64,000 nucleotides of DNA from DASQUK01 sp963717085 (GCA_963717085.1 CAVQVM010000002.1:620001-684000); one strand, 5' to 3'. Positions 51,756 through 60,803 are shown, counted from the stretch's first letter. Made by a program: numbers and translations. Notes: generated by a model not told the origin, from the sequence alone.

Positions 51756-53168
51756 TCACTCGGCGCCAAACGGCGCCGGGGCGTCGAGTGCGAGCGCGTC
51801 CTCCAGGAGCGCCAGCGCCCGCAGCACCACGACATCGCCGTGTTGGGGGCCGACGACCTGCAGCCCCACCGGCATGCCGTCGGCCGTGAAGCCGGCGCAG
51901 ACCGAGCCCGCCGGCGAGCGGGTCATGTTGAAGGGATAGGTGTATGCGACCCAGTTGACGTCGGGTTCGCCGTTGATCGTGCCCGGCTCGCCGACACGAG
52001 GGAGCTGGCCCGCGACCGTCGGGGACAACAGCAGCGAGACCCCGTGGAACAGGTCCACGAGGGCCAGGTTGAGCGTGTGACAGGCGTCGAGCGCCTCGAT
52101 CACCCCGGCCGGACCAACCGACGCGCGAGCCCACTCCACGAGCGCGACCAGCCCGGGATCGATGCGGCTCCACACCGCGTCGTCGGCACGGAACTCGTCC
52201 AGCGTTCGCAGCGAGGCCGCGCCCACCAGCGCCAGCCAGTCCTGCACGGGATCGGCGCCGAACAGCCCATCGACCGTCACGACCTCGGTTCCCAGCTCCT
52301 CGAGTCGTGCGACCGCCGACTCGCACGCCGCCAGGACCTCCGAGTCGACCTTGCCGTAGCCGAGGGTGGGAGCCCATGCGACCTTGCGTGGCGGGTTGAG
52401 GGTCGCCAGCGACCGCGACCACGAACCGTCGGGCAAGGGCAGCGACACGAGGTCCGTGGGCTCGGGGCCGACGACACTGTCGAGCGCCAGCGCCGCGTCG
52501 CGGATCTTGCGGGTCATCACTCCCCGCGTGGACAGCGTGGGCCAGCCCGGCGGCTCCCTCCCGCCCGTTGGCACCCGCCCCAGCGACGGCTTGAACCCGG
52601 TCAGCCCGGTGGCCGACGCCGGGATCCGGATCGAGCCACCGCCGTCGGACCCGGTCGCCAGCGGCACCAGTCCGGCCGCCAGCGCCGCCGCCGATCCCCC
52701 GGACGAACCCCCGGCCGAGCGCTCCAGGGACCACGGGTTGTGGGTGGCCCCGAACACCTCGTTGACCGTGTCGGCCTTCCAGCCGAACTCGGGGGTGTTG
52801 GTCTTGCCGACCACCACGCAACCCGCGGCGCGCAGGCGGTCCACCAGCGCCGAGTCGCTGCCGGCCGGCGCACCGCCCGCGTAGGCCGCCGATCCCCGGC
52901 TGGTGACGAACCCGGCGGCGTCCTCGAGGTCCTTGACCGCGAGCGGGACGCCGGCCAACGCGCCCACGTCCTCGCCTGCGGCGACGCGAGCATCGATCGC
53001 CGACGCGTCTGCCAGGGCCGCGTCGCCGTCGACGGCGACGAAGGCGCCGAGCTCGTCGTCGAACCTGTCGATCCGATCGAGCGCCGCCTGCACGACCTCG
53101 CGGGCTGACATGGCCTGAGTCGCCACCTGCTCGGCGATCTCGGCGACTGTGGTGCGGCGGAAGTCCAT
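51756..53168 (-). CDS. Amidase signature family enzyme
   Basis: The 470-residue hydrolase has the Ser-Ser-Lys triad of the amidase signature: Lys in PLAVKDLED (about residue 79), Ser in SAGGSSGGSAAALAAG and Ser in GSDGGGSIRIPAS. The substrate-binding part includes TNTPEFGWK, seen in 6-aminohexanoate-cyclic-dimer hydrolases and related broad amidases. It is not GatA: no gatB or gatC gene is adjacent. It lies 60 bases from tRNA-Val and 25 bases after murF on the same strand. Confidence 0.9.
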   Translation of the reverse strand: MDFRRTTVAEIAEQVATQAMSAREVVQAALDRIDRFDDELGAFVAVDGDAALADASAIDARVAAGEDVGALAGVPLAVKDLEDAAGFVTSRGSAAYAGGAPAGSDSALVDRLRAAGCVVVGKTNTPEFGWKADTVNEVFGATHNPWSLERSAGGSSGGSAAALAAGLVPLATGSDGGGSIRIPASATGLTGFKPSLGRVPTGGREPPGWPTLSTRGVMTRKIRDAALALDSVVGPEPTDLVSLPLPDGSWSRSLATLNPPRKVAWAPTLGYGKVDSEVLAACESAVARLEELGTEVVTVDGLFGADPVQDWLALVGAASLRTLDEFRADDAVWSRIDPGLVALVEWARASVGPAGVIEALDACHTLNLALVDLFHGVSLLLSPTVAGQLPRVGEPGTINGEPDVNWVAYTYPFNMTRSPAGSVCAGFTADGMPVGLQVVGPQHGDVVVLRALALLEDALALDAPAPFGAE

Positions 53169-53193
53169 CGGCTCCGCACGCTAGTGGGATGGC

Positions 53194-54507
53194 TCAGACC
53201 GGCGATTCCAGCAGCTCCACCAGGCGCTCGAGGCCTGCGACCCTGCTGCCCTTGAGCAGCACGGCGACGCCGCCGCCGAGCGGCCCGAGCGCCGCCGGGA
53301 CATCGTCGACGCTGCCCACCGTCGTCCCGCCATAGGCCGGCGCGGCCACCCCGATGACCTCGACGCCGAGGTCCCGAGCCAGCCTGCCCACGGCGACGTG
53401 CTCCGCGTCACTCGACGGGCCCAGCTCGGCCATCAGCCCGAGCACCGCGATCCGGCGGCGTGCGCGCAGCCGAGCGAGGGCGCGCAGCGCCGCCGCCATC
53501 GACGTCGGGTTGGCGTTGTACGCGTCGTTCACCACGAGCGCGCCGGAGGCCAGCCGGACCAGATCCATGCGCCAGCGCGACAGCACCGCGGTCCCCAGCG
53601 CCTCGGCAACGTCCGCGACCGGGACGCCGCACACCAGGGCCGACGCGCCCGCCGCCAGGGCGTTGTCGATCATGTGCTCGCCCCGCACCTGCAGGCGGAC
53701 CGGGGCGCTGCCCCACGGTGACACCAGCTGGAACGACGGCCGCAACTCGTCGTCGAGCGCTGCCGCCTCGGCGCGCACGTCGCCGCCGTCGCCGAAGGTG
53801 ACGGTCTCCGCCATCGTGCGGGAGGCCATCGCGGCCACGAACGGGTCGCCGGCGTTGAGGATGGCGTAACCGCCACCGGGAAGGGCCTCCACCAGCTCGC
53901 CCTTGGCCGCCGCCACCTCTTCGAGCGCCCCGAACGTCGCGGTGTGCACCGCCGCCACCCGGGTCACGACCCCCACCGTCGGCGAGGCCAATGTGCACAG
54001 CTGCGCGATGTGGCCGACGCCGCGTGCCCCCATCTCCACGACCAGTGCCTCGGTGTCGTCGGCAGCGTTCACCAGCGTGAGCGGCACGCCCAGCTCGTTG
54101 TTGAACGAGCCGACGCTGGCCGACGTCCGCCAGTGGGCGGCCAGGGCGACGGCCAGCAGGTCCTTGACGCTGGTCTTGCCCACCGAACCCGTGATGCCGA
54201 CCACCCGTTCCGGCAGGCGGGTGCGGGCGTGGCGACCGATCGCCGCCAGGGCCTCCACCGTGTCGCCGACCTCGACGGCGGTTGCGTCGACATCCTCGAC
54301 CGGACCGCGCGACGTGAGGTAGGCCGCGGCCCCCCCGGCGACGGCAGCGGCGACGAAGTCGTGGCCGTCGCGGTCGGCGACCACGGGCACGAACAGCTGG
54401 CCGGCGGCCACCTGGCGCGAATCGATGGTCGCGCCGGAGACCTCGACGTCGGTGCCGGACAGCACCCCGCCGGTCGCCTTGGCGATCTCGCTCGTGAGGA
54501 GGTCCAC
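53194..54507 (-). CDS. murF: UDP-MurNAc-tripeptide--D-Ala-D-Ala ligase
   Basis: MurF adds D-Ala-D-Ala to the peptidoglycan precursor. The 437-residue protein from GTG 54507 has the N-terminal substrate domain (TIDSRQVAAGQLFVPV), the ATP loop GITGSVGKTSVKD (about residue 108), NNELGVPLTLV, EMGARGVGHI and the C-terminal VVNDAYNANPTSM. It is divergent from ddl, which makes its substrate D-Ala-D-Ala, with 82 bases between the starts. No other mur genes are present in the window. Confidence 0.95.
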   Translation of the reverse strand: MDLLTSEIAKATGGVLSGTDVEVSGATIDSRQVAAGQLFVPVVADRDGHDFVAAAVAGGAAAYLTSRGPVEDVDATAVEVGDTVEALAAIGRHARTRLPERVVGITGSVGKTSVKDLLAVALAAHWRTSASVGSFNNELGVPLTLVNAADDTEALVVEMGARGVGHIAQLCTLASPTVGVVTRVAAVHTATFGALEEVAAAKGELVEALPGGGYAILNAGDPFVAAMASRTMAETVTFGDGGDVRAEAAALDDELRPSFQLVSPWGSAPVRLQVRGEHMIDNALAAGASALVCGVPVADVAEALGTAVLSRWRMDLVRLASGALVVNDAYNANPTSMAAALRALARLRARRRIAVLGLMAELGPSSDAEHVAVGRLARDLGVEVIGVAAPAYGGTTVGSVDDVPAALGPLGGGVAVLLKGSRVAGLERLVELLESPV

Positions 54508-54589
54508 GGCGCAGCATCATCGCAGGCCGACGGCCCCACCTCGTTCGTGTGCGCGGCTCCTTCGCCGGACCCCGTTACTCTCGCTGGCC

Positions 54590-55705
54590 ATGACTCGCCC
54601 CGACCGCGTCCGGCTCGTCGTCCTCTTCGGCGGGCAGTCGGCCGAGCACGAGGTGTCGTGCACCACCGCCGCCCACGTGCTGCGTGCGGTCGATCCCGAT
54701 CGCTACGACGTCGTGCCGGTGGGCATCACGCGGGAGGGCACCTGGGTGCAAGCCGACGACGCCCAGGCGACACTGGCACGCGGTACGGCACCACTGCCCG
54801 CACCACTCGATCGGCTGGAAGCGACGGGGGCGGCGGTCGAGCCTCTGCGCACGGTCGCGCCGTCCGCGGACGACCTGCCGGTCGTGCTGCCCCTGCTCCA
54901 CGGGCCCCAGGGCGAGGACGGCACGGTCCAGGGGCTGCTCGAGCTCGCGGGCGTGCCGTACGTCGGTTCGGGCGTGCTGGCGTCGGCGCTGGCCATGGAC
55001 AAGGTCAAGGCCAAGGAGGTCCTTGCGGTCCACGGGCTCCCGCACGTGGCGTGGGTGGCCCTGCGCGACACCCAGCTCCACGACGCCGCCGACGCCCTGC
55101 AACGCGCACGGTTGGGCTTCCCGGTCTTCGTGAAGCCGGCGAACCTGGGGTCGTCGGTGGGCGTGACCAAGGTGCACGACCCGTCCGAGCTCGACGATGC
55201 CGTCGCGCTGGCGGCGACCTACGACGAGTGGATCGTCATCGAGGAGGGCGTCACCGCCCGCGAGATCGAGGTCGCCGTGCTCGGCAACGCCGAGCCGCGA
55301 GCCTCCGTGCCGGGCGAGATCGTCTCCAGCCACGAGTTCTACGACTACGACGACAAGTACGTCGACGGCACCTGCCAGTTGCTGGTGCCTGCGCCCCTCG
55401 ACGACGCCCGGGTCCCGGAGGTCCAGGCCCTCGCCCTCGACGCCTACCGGGCGCTCCGGTGCGAAGGCATGGCACGCGTCGACTTCTTCTACGAGGAGGA
55501 CGAACATGCCTCCCGCTCCCACGGCCGCTCTGGCCGCGGCTTCCTCGTCAACGAGGTCAACACCATCCCGGGGTTTACTCCCGTGTCGATGTACCCGAAG
55601 CTGTGGGCGGCGTCGGGCCTGTCGTACCCCGACCTCATCGACGAGCTCGTGCGCCTCGCGGTCGAGCGGCACGAGCACCGCAGCCGCTTCTCCACCAAGC
55701 GATGA
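54590..55705 (+). CDS. ddl: D-alanine--D-alanine ligase
   Basis: This ATP-grasp enzyme makes D-Ala-D-Ala. From ATG 54590 it has 371 residues: the N-terminal VVLFGGQSAEHEVSC, LPLLHGPQGEDGTVQGLLE, ATP-grasp VFVKPANLGSSVGVTK, and the metal site around VNEVNTIPGFTPVSMYP. The C-terminal region before VNEVNT has a small hydrophilic insertion (EEDEHASRSHGRSGRG). Length and motifs fit the larger Ddl form. It is divergent from murF. The frame upstream of 54590 belongs to antisense sequence of murF. Confidence 0.95.
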   Translation: MTRPDRVRLVVLFGGQSAEHEVSCTTAAHVLRAVDPDRYDVVPVGITREGTWVQADDAQATLARGTAPLPAPLDRLEATGAAVEPLRTVAPSADDLPVVLPLLHGPQGEDGTVQGLLELAGVPYVGSGVLASALAMDKVKAKEVLAVHGLPHVAWVALRDTQLHDAADALQRARLGFPVFVKPANLGSSVGVTKVHDPSELDDAVALAATYDEWIVIEEGVTAREIEVAVLGNAEPRASVPGEIVSSHEFYDYDDKYVDGTCQLLVPAPLDDARVPEVQALALDAYRALRCEGMARVDFFYEEDEHASRSHGRSGRGFLVNEVNTIPGFTPVSMYPKLWAASGLSYPDLIDELVRLAVERHEHRSRFSTKR

Positions 55706-55743
55706 GACCCGGCAGAAAACCGCCCCTGATCAGCAGGGAGTGG

Positions 55744-55840
55744 CCTACCGCTCGCCCTCAGTCCTCAGTGAGTCCTCAGCCCGCGGAGCCAGCGCCAGGT
55801 CGACGGCAACTGGCGCGCTCGCCCCAGGGCGAGTGGTAGG
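55744..55840. repeat. Long inverted repeat between ddl and the TetR gene
   Basis: CCTACCGCTCGCCCT (55744-55758) and AGGGCGAGTGGTAGG (55826-55840) form a 15-bp stem with one wobble and a 67-base loop. The loop holds a short direct repeat (GTCCTCAG twice). The 234 bases between these convergent genes contain nothing else; the element may end both transcripts. Confidence 0.55.
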
Positions 55841-55939
55841 GCCGCGAGCGGAGTGCGGCGGGACGCTCGACGCCCGCTCGCCCGATAGCCCTACCGTGCT
55901 CGCTTCCGCATGTCGAGGTAGGTCTCCCGGCGGGCGGCC

Positions 55940-56641
55940 TCAGGCCGGCACCAGCGCGGCGCGCAGGAGCGCCAGCAGCTCGTTGCGGCGCCGCACCAGT
56001 GACGCCAGCGTGGGCTCCTCCCCGAACGCCCGCAGCACCTCAACCTCCGCGGCCAGGCCGGTCACCATCGAGTAGGCCGCCAGGAGGATCAGGCGGGGCT
56101 CGTGACGCCGCATCCGCCCGGCGTCCATCTCGACCGCGAGGAACCCGGCAGCCCGGTCCACCAGCGGGGCCACGGCAGCCAACAGCCGCGTCGAGGCCGG
56201 GGGACCGAGCCGGCTCACCTCCCGCAGGAAGCCGAGCATCGACGGGTGCCGGGCGGCCAGCCGGAACATGGCGCGAACGATGGCGTCGACCCGGTCGAAC
56301 CCCTGGCCGGCGCGGGCGACGGCGCGCTCGAGCCGGGTGGTGAGCTCGGCGGTCGTACGGTCGATGGCCGCGTCGAGCAGGGCTTCCTTCGAGGGGTACC
56401 AGTAGAGGATCGTCTGCTTGCGGATGCCCAGGTCGCGGGCCAGGTCGTCGAGCGAGGTGGCGCCGTAGCCGCGGCTGCCGAAGGCGTCGAGGGTCGCTTC
56501 GAGGATGCGATCGGCGGTGTCGGTGCGGCGAGAACTGAACATGCTGCCCGCTCTTGCAGCTCCGCTGCGGGCCGCTCGAGCCCCGGCCCCGCCAACTGGC
56601 TCGGCCTCTGCCGCACCCCGCGTCGGCGTCGCCTGTGCCAT
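55940..56641 (-). CDS. TetR-family transcriptional regulator
   Basis: The 233-residue protein has the TetR DNA-binding domain at about residues 38-84 (ILEATLDAFGSRGYGATSLD and DLARDLGIRKQTILYWYPSK) followed by a helical ligand-binding domain. The first 33 residues from ATG 56641 are Ala/Arg-rich and may be an over-long start; ATG 56542 gives a protein beginning MFSSRRTDT. It is divergent from the fatty acyl-CoA reductase gene with a palindrome between them, so it probably represses that cluster and itself. An acyl-CoA or fatty acid ligand is inferred from context only. Confidence 0.9.
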   Translation of the reverse strand: MAQATPTRGAAEAEPVGGAGARAARSGAARAGSMFSSRRTDTADRILEATLDAFGSRGYGATSLDDLARDLGIRKQTILYWYPSKEALLDAAIDRTTAELTTRLERAVARAGQGFDRVDAIVRAMFRLAARHPSMLGFLREVSRLGPPASTRLLAAVAPLVDRAAGFLAVEMDAGRMRRHEPRLILLAAYSMVTGLAAEVEVLRAFGEEPTLASLVRRRNELLALLRAALVPA

Positions 56642-56656
56642 CTACCAGATGGTAGA
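56641..56656. promoter_or_regulatory. Candidate TetR operator
   Basis: TCTACC-AGAT-GGTAGA (56641-56656) is a perfect palindrome, overlapped by a second one, CCATCT-ACC-AGATGG (56638-56652). It covers the TetR start codon and ends eight bases before the reductase GTG, so a bound repressor would block both genes. Confidence 0.65.
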
Positions 56657-56664
56657 CAAACGCG

Positions 56665-59085
56665 GTGGAGTCCGTGGCTGAGGCCCTCCAGGGGAAGCGC
56701 ATCGCCATCAGCGGCGGCACGGGGTTCCTGGGGACTGCGCTCATCGAGCGCCTGCTGCGGTCGGTGCCCGGCTGCGAGCTCGTCCTGCTCGTGCGGCCCG
56801 GGAAGCGCTCCTCCGCCGCCCAGCGGGCCCGGCGGGAGATCTTCCGCAACGACGCCTTCGATCAGCTGCGCACGCAGCTGGGGAGGTCGCAGCTCGATGC
56901 GCTCGTCGACGGGCGGGTCCAGGTCATTGCGGGCGACGTCGGCACCGATGGCCTGGGCCTCGACGACGCCGACCGAGCGACCCTGGCGGCGTGCGACATC
57001 GTCGTCCACTCGGCCGCCACGGTGGCGTTCGATTCGCCACTCGACGGCGCCGTCGAGGTCAACCTGCTCGGCCCCAGCCGGATCGCCCGCACGCTCCAGG
57101 ACCTGGGGGTCGCCCCCCACCTGATCGCCGTGTCGACCTGCTACGTCGCGGGCAACCGCAGGGGGGCGGCACCCGAGGAACCGGTCCACGACAGCCCCTT
57201 CTTCGTCGACGTCGACTGGCGCGGCGAGGTCGACGGCGCCCGCCGCGCCCGCCGAGATGCGGAGTCCGCGAGCCGCACGCCGGAAGCGCTCGCCCGCTTC
57301 CGCAAGCAGGCCCGCCACGAACTGGGGGCCGCCGGCACGCCCGCGCTGGCGGCCAAGACCGAGCAGCGCCGCCAGACCTGGGTCAAGGACCGCATGGTCG
57401 AGGCCGGGCGGGCGCGGGCGGCGTCCCTCGGCTGGCCCGACGCCTACGCGTACACCAAGGCGCTGGGCGAGCGCGCCCTGCTGCAGCAGCGGGGCGAGCT
57501 GCCGGTGTCCATCGTGCGGCCGTCGATCATCGAATCGGCGTGGGCCGAGCCCCGGCCCGGCTGGATCCGCGGCTTCCGCATGGCCGAGCCCATCATCATC
57601 AGCTACGCCCGCGGCCTGCTCCGGGAGTTTCCCGGCGTGCCCGAGGGCACCGTGGACGTCATCCCCGTCGACTTGGTGGTGGGCGCGGTGGTCGCCGTGG
57701 CGGCCGGTGGGCCGCCCGAGGAGCCGGCGATCGTGCAGGTGGCGTCGGGATCGACCAACCCGCTGCGCTACCGGCACCTCGTCGACCTGGTGCGCGAGTG
57801 GTTCCTCGAGCGGCCGTTGTACGACGCCGAGGGTCAACCGATCGTCGTGCCCGACTGGTCGTTCCCGGGGCGGGGCCGGGTCCAGCGCCAATTGGTGCGA
57901 GCCAAGAGCGCCATCGAGCGGGCCGAGTCGACGCTGCAGTCGCTGCCGCTGCGGGGCAGGCAGGCGGCGTGGTCCGCCAAGCTCGAGGAGCGTCGGGAGG
58001 ATGCCGAGCGGGCCCTCGGCTACGTCGAGCTGTACGGCGCGTACGCCGAATGCGAGGCGATCTACGGGGTCGACCGCCTGCTGGCCCTGTGGGACACGCT
58101 CGGCGCCGACGACCAGGCTGCGTTCTGCTTCGACCCGCGGGTGATCGACTGGCGCACCTACGTGCACGAGGTGCACCTCCCGTCGGTGGTCCGGCACGCC
58201 CGCGTGCGGACCACGCCCGGCGGGCGCACCAACGAGAACCGCCAGGACCGGCTGCGCCGACAGGTGCTCGCTCCCGAGCGGCACTTCGCCGCGTTCGACC
58301 TGGAGAACACGCTCATCGCCTCCAACGTGGTGGCGTCGTACTCGTGGCTCGCCACCCGGCGACTCCCCCGCGACGACCGCGTGCGCTACGTGCTCAAGAC
58401 CCTGGCCGAGGCGCCGTCGCTGCTGGCGCTCGACCGGCGGGACCGCAGTGACTTCCTGCGCCACTTCTACCGGCGTTACGACCGGGCGCCGGTTGCCCAG
58501 CTCGACGACGACTCGAACGAGATGTTCAGCCACCTGATACTGGCCAAGTCGTTCCCGGCCGCGATCCGCCGGGTCCGGGAGCACCGCCGCCTCGGCCACC
58601 GCACGCTGCTGATCACCGGGGCCCTCGACTTCGCCATCGGCCCCCTGCGTCCGCTCTTCGACGACGTGGTGTGCGCCCGGCTGGACACCCGCCCCGACGG
58701 CACCTACCGGGGCGAGCTCGTGGACGTGCCGCCCACCGGGGAGGCGCGGGCCACGCTGCTCGCCGACTATGCCGCCGCCAACGGCTTCGACCTGGCGGAG
58801 GCGGTCGCATACGCCGACTCCACCAGCGACCTGCCGATGCTGGAGGCGGTCGGGTTCCCCGTGGCCGTGAACCCCGAGACGCGGTTGGCGGCGCTCGCCC
58901 GCAAGCGGGGCTGGCTGGTCGAGCAGTTCGACAAGGCGGCCGGCGCGCCCGAACCGCCGTTGCCGATCGGGCCCGTGTGGCGCGGGGGCGGTCCGACCGT
59001 GGCGGAGCGGCTCATGAAGGTCTTTGAAGGAAAATCGGGGCAGAGGCCCCGAGGATCTTCAAAGGCTGCGGGGAGTACCGGATGA
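56665..59085 (+). CDS. Fatty acyl-CoA reductase fused to a HAD-superfamily domain
   Basis: The 806-residue protein starts at GTG 56665. Residues about 10-380 are a male-sterility/NAD_binding_4 reductase: GGTGFLGTALIERLL, HSAATVAFD, VSTCYVAGN, AYTKALGE (YxxxK) and VRPSIIESAW. It reduces acyl-CoA to aldehyde or alcohol with NADPH. Residues about 540-770 are a SerB/HAD-IB-like domain: motif I reads FDLENTL, motif II region LLITGAL, and motif IV ADSTSDLPML. Motif I has Glu where the second Asp normally acts as acid/base, so phosphatase activity may be changed. It leads the cluster, overlapping the next gene by four bases. Confidence 0.9.
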   Translation: MESVAEALQGKRIAISGGTGFLGTALIERLLRSVPGCELVLLVRPGKRSSAAQRARREIFRNDAFDQLRTQLGRSQLDALVDGRVQVIAGDVGTDGLGLDDADRATLAACDIVVHSAATVAFDSPLDGAVEVNLLGPSRIARTLQDLGVAPHLIAVSTCYVAGNRRGAAPEEPVHDSPFFVDVDWRGEVDGARRARRDAESASRTPEALARFRKQARHELGAAGTPALAAKTEQRRQTWVKDRMVEAGRARAASLGWPDAYAYTKALGERALLQQRGELPVSIVRPSIIESAWAEPRPGWIRGFRMAEPIIISYARGLLREFPGVPEGTVDVIPVDLVVGAVVAVAAGGPPEEPAIVQVASGSTNPLRYRHLVDLVREWFLERPLYDAEGQPIVVPDWSFPGRGRVQRQLVRAKSAIERAESTLQSLPLRGRQAAWSAKLEERREDAERALGYVELYGAYAECEAIYGVDRLLALWDTLGADDQAAFCFDPRVIDWRTYVHEVHLPSVVRHARVRTTPGGRTNENRQDRLRRQVLAPERHFAAFDLENTLIASNVVASYSWLATRRLPRDDRVRYVLKTLAEAPSLLALDRRDRSDFLRHFYRRYDRAPVAQLDDDSNEMFSHLILAKSFPAAIRRVREHRRLGHRTLLITGALDFAIGPLRPLFDDVVCARLDTRPDGTYRGELVDVPPTGEARATLLADYAAANGFDLAEAVAYADSTSDLPMLEAVGFPVAVNPETRLAALARKRGWLVEQFDKAAGAPEPPLPIGPVWRGGGPTVAERLMKVFEGKSGQRPRGSSKAAGSTG

Positions 59086-60251
59086 AGGCCCTGGTGTTCT
59101 CCCGGCGGCCGGCGCGCTACGCGGCGGCGATGGTGGCGGGGTCGCTTCATCCCGGGCGCGGCGCCCGCTACGGCCCGCTGTCGCTGCGCGACGTCGACCC
59201 GCCCGACCTGCCGGGTCCGGGCTGGCAGCGGCTGCGCCCCCGCCTGTCGGGGATCTGCGGCAGCGATCTCGCGACCATCGACGGCCGGTCGTCCCGCTAC
59301 TTCGAGCCGATCGTGTCGTTCCCCTTCACGCCGGGCCACGAGATCGTCGGCGATCTCGACGACGGCCGCCGGGTGGTGGTGATCCCGGTGCTGCACTGCA
59401 CGGCGCGCGGCGTCAACCCACCGTGCGACATGTGCCAACAGGGACGCATCAACCTGTGCGAGCGCGTGGCGTTCGGCGGCATCGAGCCCGGGCTCCAGTG
59501 CGGGTTCTGCGAGTCCACCGGCGGCGGGTGGTCGCAGGAGATGGTCGTCCACGAGTCCCAGGTCGTCGATGTGCCGGACGAGCTGACCGACGAGGAGGCC
59601 GTGCTCGTCGAGCCGACCGCCTGCGCCGTGCACGCCGCGCACCAGGTCGCGGACGACGTCGTCGCCGTGATCGGATCGGGAGCCCTCGGGCTCCTGACGA
59701 TCGCCGCCCTCAGCGCCTTGGGCACGCCGCGAGGGCCGTTCATCGCCACGGCCAAGCATCCCGACCAACAGCGCTGGGCCAAGGAGCTCGGCGCCGACAC
59801 CGTGTGTGCGCCCGAGGAGCTCGAGCGGATCGTCCGCTCGGCGACGGCGTCGCTCGTACTCGGCCACGGGCAGCTCACCTGCGGGGTCGACGCCGTGATC
59901 GACTGCGTCGGCACGGCCGACTCGATCGCCCAGGGCATCCGCGTGTGTGCGCCCCGCGGCACCGTCCACCTCGTGGGCATGCCGGGCGTGACGACGCTCG
60001 ACCTCACGCCGGTGTGGCAACGCGAGGTCGGCCTGCGGGGCGTCTACGCCTACGACGAACACGACGACCGCGGCCACGACTTCGCCACCGCCATCGACCT
60101 GATCCGGCGCCTGGACCTCAGCCGGCTGGTGTCCGCCAGCTATCCCCTGGCGCGCTACGAGGACGCCATCGAGCACGCCGCCAACGCCGGGCGCCGTGGC
60201 GCGGTGAAGGTGGCCTTCGATCTCAGGAGCGAACGAGGAGGGACCAGATGA
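59082..60251 (+). CDS. Zinc-dependent medium-chain alcohol dehydrogenase
   Basis: The 389-residue MDR protein overlaps the reductase gene (ATGA). The catalytic zinc ligands are in SGICGSD and TPGHEIVGD, and the structural zinc site is around PPCDMCQQGRINLC. The Rossmann fold shows VIGSGALGLLTI. It would interconvert an alcohol and aldehyde with NAD(P). With the upstream reductase it could handle long-chain alcohols; that is inference. The coenzyme-specificity region is not distinctive enough to call. Confidence 0.9.
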   Translation: MKALVFSRRPARYAAAMVAGSLHPGRGARYGPLSLRDVDPPDLPGPGWQRLRPRLSGICGSDLATIDGRSSRYFEPIVSFPFTPGHEIVGDLDDGRRVVVIPVLHCTARGVNPPCDMCQQGRINLCERVAFGGIEPGLQCGFCESTGGGWSQEMVVHESQVVDVPDELTDEEAVLVEPTACAVHAAHQVADDVVAVIGSGALGLLTIAALSALGTPRGPFIATAKHPDQQRWAKELGADTVCAPEELERIVRSATASLVLGHGQLTCGVDAVIDCVGTADSIAQGIRVCAPRGTVHLVGMPGVTTLDLTPVWQREVGLRGVYAYDEHDDRGHDFATAIDLIRRLDLSRLVSASYPLARYEDAIEHAANAGRRGAVKVAFDLRSERGGTR

Positions 60252-60640
60252 GCTCCGGCGACGTGGTCCGGGCGCTGTGGGAGCGGATGGAGGCACGCGA
60301 CTGGGACAGCGCTCGCGCCACCCTGGCCGACGACTTCGTGTGCGATTACCCCGCATCTCACGAGCGTTTCCCCTCCGGCGATGCCTTCATCGCGATGAAC
60401 CGCGCCTACCCCGAGGGATGGTCGATCGCGGTCGACGAAATCGTCGAGTCGGGATCGCGAGTCGCCGCCCGCGTGCGCGTGTCTCTCGGCGACGACATGT
60501 TCCATTGCCTGTCGTTCGCCGAGGTCGATGACGGCCGCATCGTCCGCAGCCTTGACTTCTGGCTCGGCGACGGCGGCGATCCGGCGCCCGACTGGCGTGC
60601 CCAGTTCCGAGATCCCCAGACCACCGAGGAGCACAGCTAG
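60248..60640 (+). CDS. SnoaL/NTF2-like small protein
   Basis: This 130-residue protein starts at ATG 60248 overlapping the previous stop (ATGA) with a good GAGGAGGG. VRALWERMEARDWDSARATL and the later CLSFAEVDDGRIVRSLDFW match NTF2-like cone-fold proteins that bind or isomerise small molecules. No catalytic residues can be assigned. Its TAG stop is the first TAG of the structured element at 60637, which separates it from the LarA-like gene. Confidence 0.8.
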   Translation: MSSGDVVRALWERMEARDWDSARATLADDFVCDYPASHERFPSGDAFIAMNRAYPEGWSIAVDEIVESGSRVAARVRVSLGDDMFHCLSFAEVDDGRIVRSLDFWLGDGGDPAPDWRAQFRDPQTTEEHS

Positions 60641-60803
60641 TGGACGCTCGCGGAAGTTCCGTGGATGGATCGCCGTGTCAGATTCGGCGCTGGCGAGGAC
60701 GCAGGAGGAAGGCGCAGCCAGCGGCTGCTGCGACGACGAGGACGATGTCCAGCGGCGGATCTGGCCGCGAGACGCCACGATGACCTCCGCGAGGGTCCAC
60801 TAG
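60637..60803 (+). ncRNA. Candidate structured RNA / folded repeat element, copy 2
   Basis: This is a 167-base homologue of the element at 28078, same orientation. The arms 60637-60657 and 60783-60803 pair at 19 of 21 positions; at several positions they differ from copy 1 with pairing kept (C-G to T-A twice). The internal hairpins are CGCCG/CGGCG (60671-60689), GCAGCC/GGCTGC (60714-60728) and CCAG/CTGG (60749-60764). The right arm contains GAGGG (60791-60795), eight bases before the ATG of the LarA-like gene, so the closed stem would hide that ribosome binding site. It fills the gap between two genes exactly, from stop to start. Confidence 0.6.

Noticed and set aside
56215..58599. Open minus-strand frame of 794 codons
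   Set aside because: It is antisense to the acyl-CoA reductase fusion; no motif seen, while the plus strand has clear reductase and HAD motifs.
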